From Rotaria socialis (lineage: Eukaryota > Rotifera > Eurotatoria > Philodinida > Philodinidae): a stretch of DNA of 64,000 bases. A program made the position numbers and the translations under genes. The stretch covers positions 148,239 to 212,238 of the forward strand of contig CAJNYU010001455.1 in assembly GCA_905331475.1 (NCBI GenBank), given 5' to 3'. The notes beneath the pieces were generated by a model. That model worked only from the letters and a program-made list of their open reading frames with translations. It searched no databases and had not been told where the DNA came from. Shown in pieces: positions 63,254 to 64,000 of the stretch (position 1 is the first letter of the stretch; every line of letters begins with the position of its first letter).

Positions 63254-63562
63254 AATAGATGTTCATCGCGGGTGAAAATCAGTCGCTGCCGCTGCATTAA
63301 AAATTATACAAAATCTATTTTTTCACAAAAATAGGTAATATATATGATATAGAGTTACCAATTCCTGTTTGATGAAATACTAAGGTAAAAAGAGATGAGG
63401 AATAGCAAAAATTCTTTCGAAAAACAGTAGATTCATTCTTTTTATAGTCTAGAGATTTTCAGCGCGCCTGAAAATCTGCCGCTGCTGCCCCGCTACCACG
63501 ATGAGACTTTGAAAAAGGTACCGCTAACGCCGTGGCGGCAGCGTCGCCATGGGCATCTATGG
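63254..63562. mobile_element. Motif-filled inverted-repeat element (GCCGCTGCC words), TCCAAAT duplication
   Basis: The left end ATAGATGTTCATCGCG resembles the inverted right end ATAGATGCCCATGGCG (about 13 of 16). The arms are rich in GTCGCTGCCGCTGC, GCCGCTGCTGCCCC and GGCGGCAGCG, GC-rich against an AT-rich background. The flanks carry TCCAAAT at 63247-63253 and 63563-63569; extended to nine bases they agree at 8. An AT-rich core of about 120 bp has no gene. Confidence 0.75.
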
Positions 63563-63867
63563 TCCAAATCAACTAATTTTTATTTTCTGGAATCATTTAA
63601 CGTTCATATTCATCGTCGTCAAATGAACTTGATTGTTATTATTACACTGTCGTATTGTAGTTGAGTCAAATCCTAGAAATCTCAATTTGAGAAGAGAAAA
63701 TTTAGGAAGACCCTTTTCAGAAAATAAACACAAGTAACTGAAGATTGTAAAAAGGTTCATTTGAATTTTTTTATAATTGTAAGAGATTTGATGTGGGAAA
63801 ATCTGGTTATTCTCTAGCACACCATGTTAATCATGTTACTATATATATATATATATATGTCGTAGGA

Positions 63868-64000
63868 TAGATTAAAATCCAGTACAGTTTTAAATCGAAC
63901 TAGGACAGATTAAAATTTTAATTTTTCCTAGTTCAGATCAAAATTTTAAAGTCAACTAGTTGACTTCGAAATGCATTTTAATCTCAACTAGTTGACTTTA
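63868..64000. repeat. Motif-filled island (CAACTAGTTGAC / GATTAAAATTTT words), cut by window end
   Basis: Repeated GATTAAAAT, ATTTTAATTT and the palindromic CAACTAGTTGAC, preceded by a TA run at 63840-63858. It resembles one arm of the other motif-filled elements; the opposite arm would lie beyond 64000. Confidence 0.5.

Overview
The window is metazoan nuclear DNA: AT-rich, with intron-rich genes whose introns are mostly about 50-60 bp with GT..AG ends, and compact gene blocks separated by repeat-rich deserts. The recognisable genes are animal genes (HGS/Hrs, LCMT1, Furry, DZIP1, SIDT, PLXDC). The short introns, an apparent spliced-leader acceptor just 5' of most start codons, and a B-box protein of a type I associate with rotifers suggest a bdelloid rotifer. 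The organism call is inference.

Layout. 1-2344 (-): 5' part of HGS/Hrs (VHS and start of FYVE), with a 702-bp inverted-repeat element inside one intron. 2380-3360 (-): single-exon LCMT1, only 35 bp upstream of HGS on the same strand, like an operon. 3767-5893: a decayed Tc1/mariner element with Sleeping-Beauty-like IR/DR ends and a dead transposase. 7150-10533: a dense run of small inverted-repeat elements, each filled with its own short motif. 12065-12784 (-): a secreted, apparently amidated neuropeptide precursor. 17121-17564 (-): a two-TM CD225/dispanin-like protein. 18459-33574 (-): a complete Furry (FRY/FRYL) gene with many short exons. 35890-36979 (+): a short B-box protein. 39683-41091: degenerate 92-bp tandem repeats and another motif-filled element. 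41725-51735 (-): three same-strand genes, a coiled-coil protein, a WD40 protein and DZIP1 (a ciliary base protein). 52137-55681 (+): SID-1 family transmembrane protein. 55808-56281 (-): calmodulin-like EF-hand protein. 56728-60380 (+): plexin-domain-containing (PLXDC) membrane protein. 60381-64000: gene-poor, with three more motif-filled elements.

The most unusual feature is a collection of about ten short (170-900 bp) elements. Each has inverted ends, and its arms are packed with a private short word in both orientations. Several are flanked by 7-9 bp target-site duplications; one is a perfect 9-mer (TTCCATAAT) and one a perfect 8-mer (GATTCTAA). They look like non-autonomous hAT/Mutator-type elements whose subterminal transposase-binding sites have been multiplied, each with a different word. 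A second theme is mRNA 5' ends: nine of about twelve genes have a pyrimidine-rich AG 4-19 nt before the ATG, as expected for spliced-leader trans-splicing.
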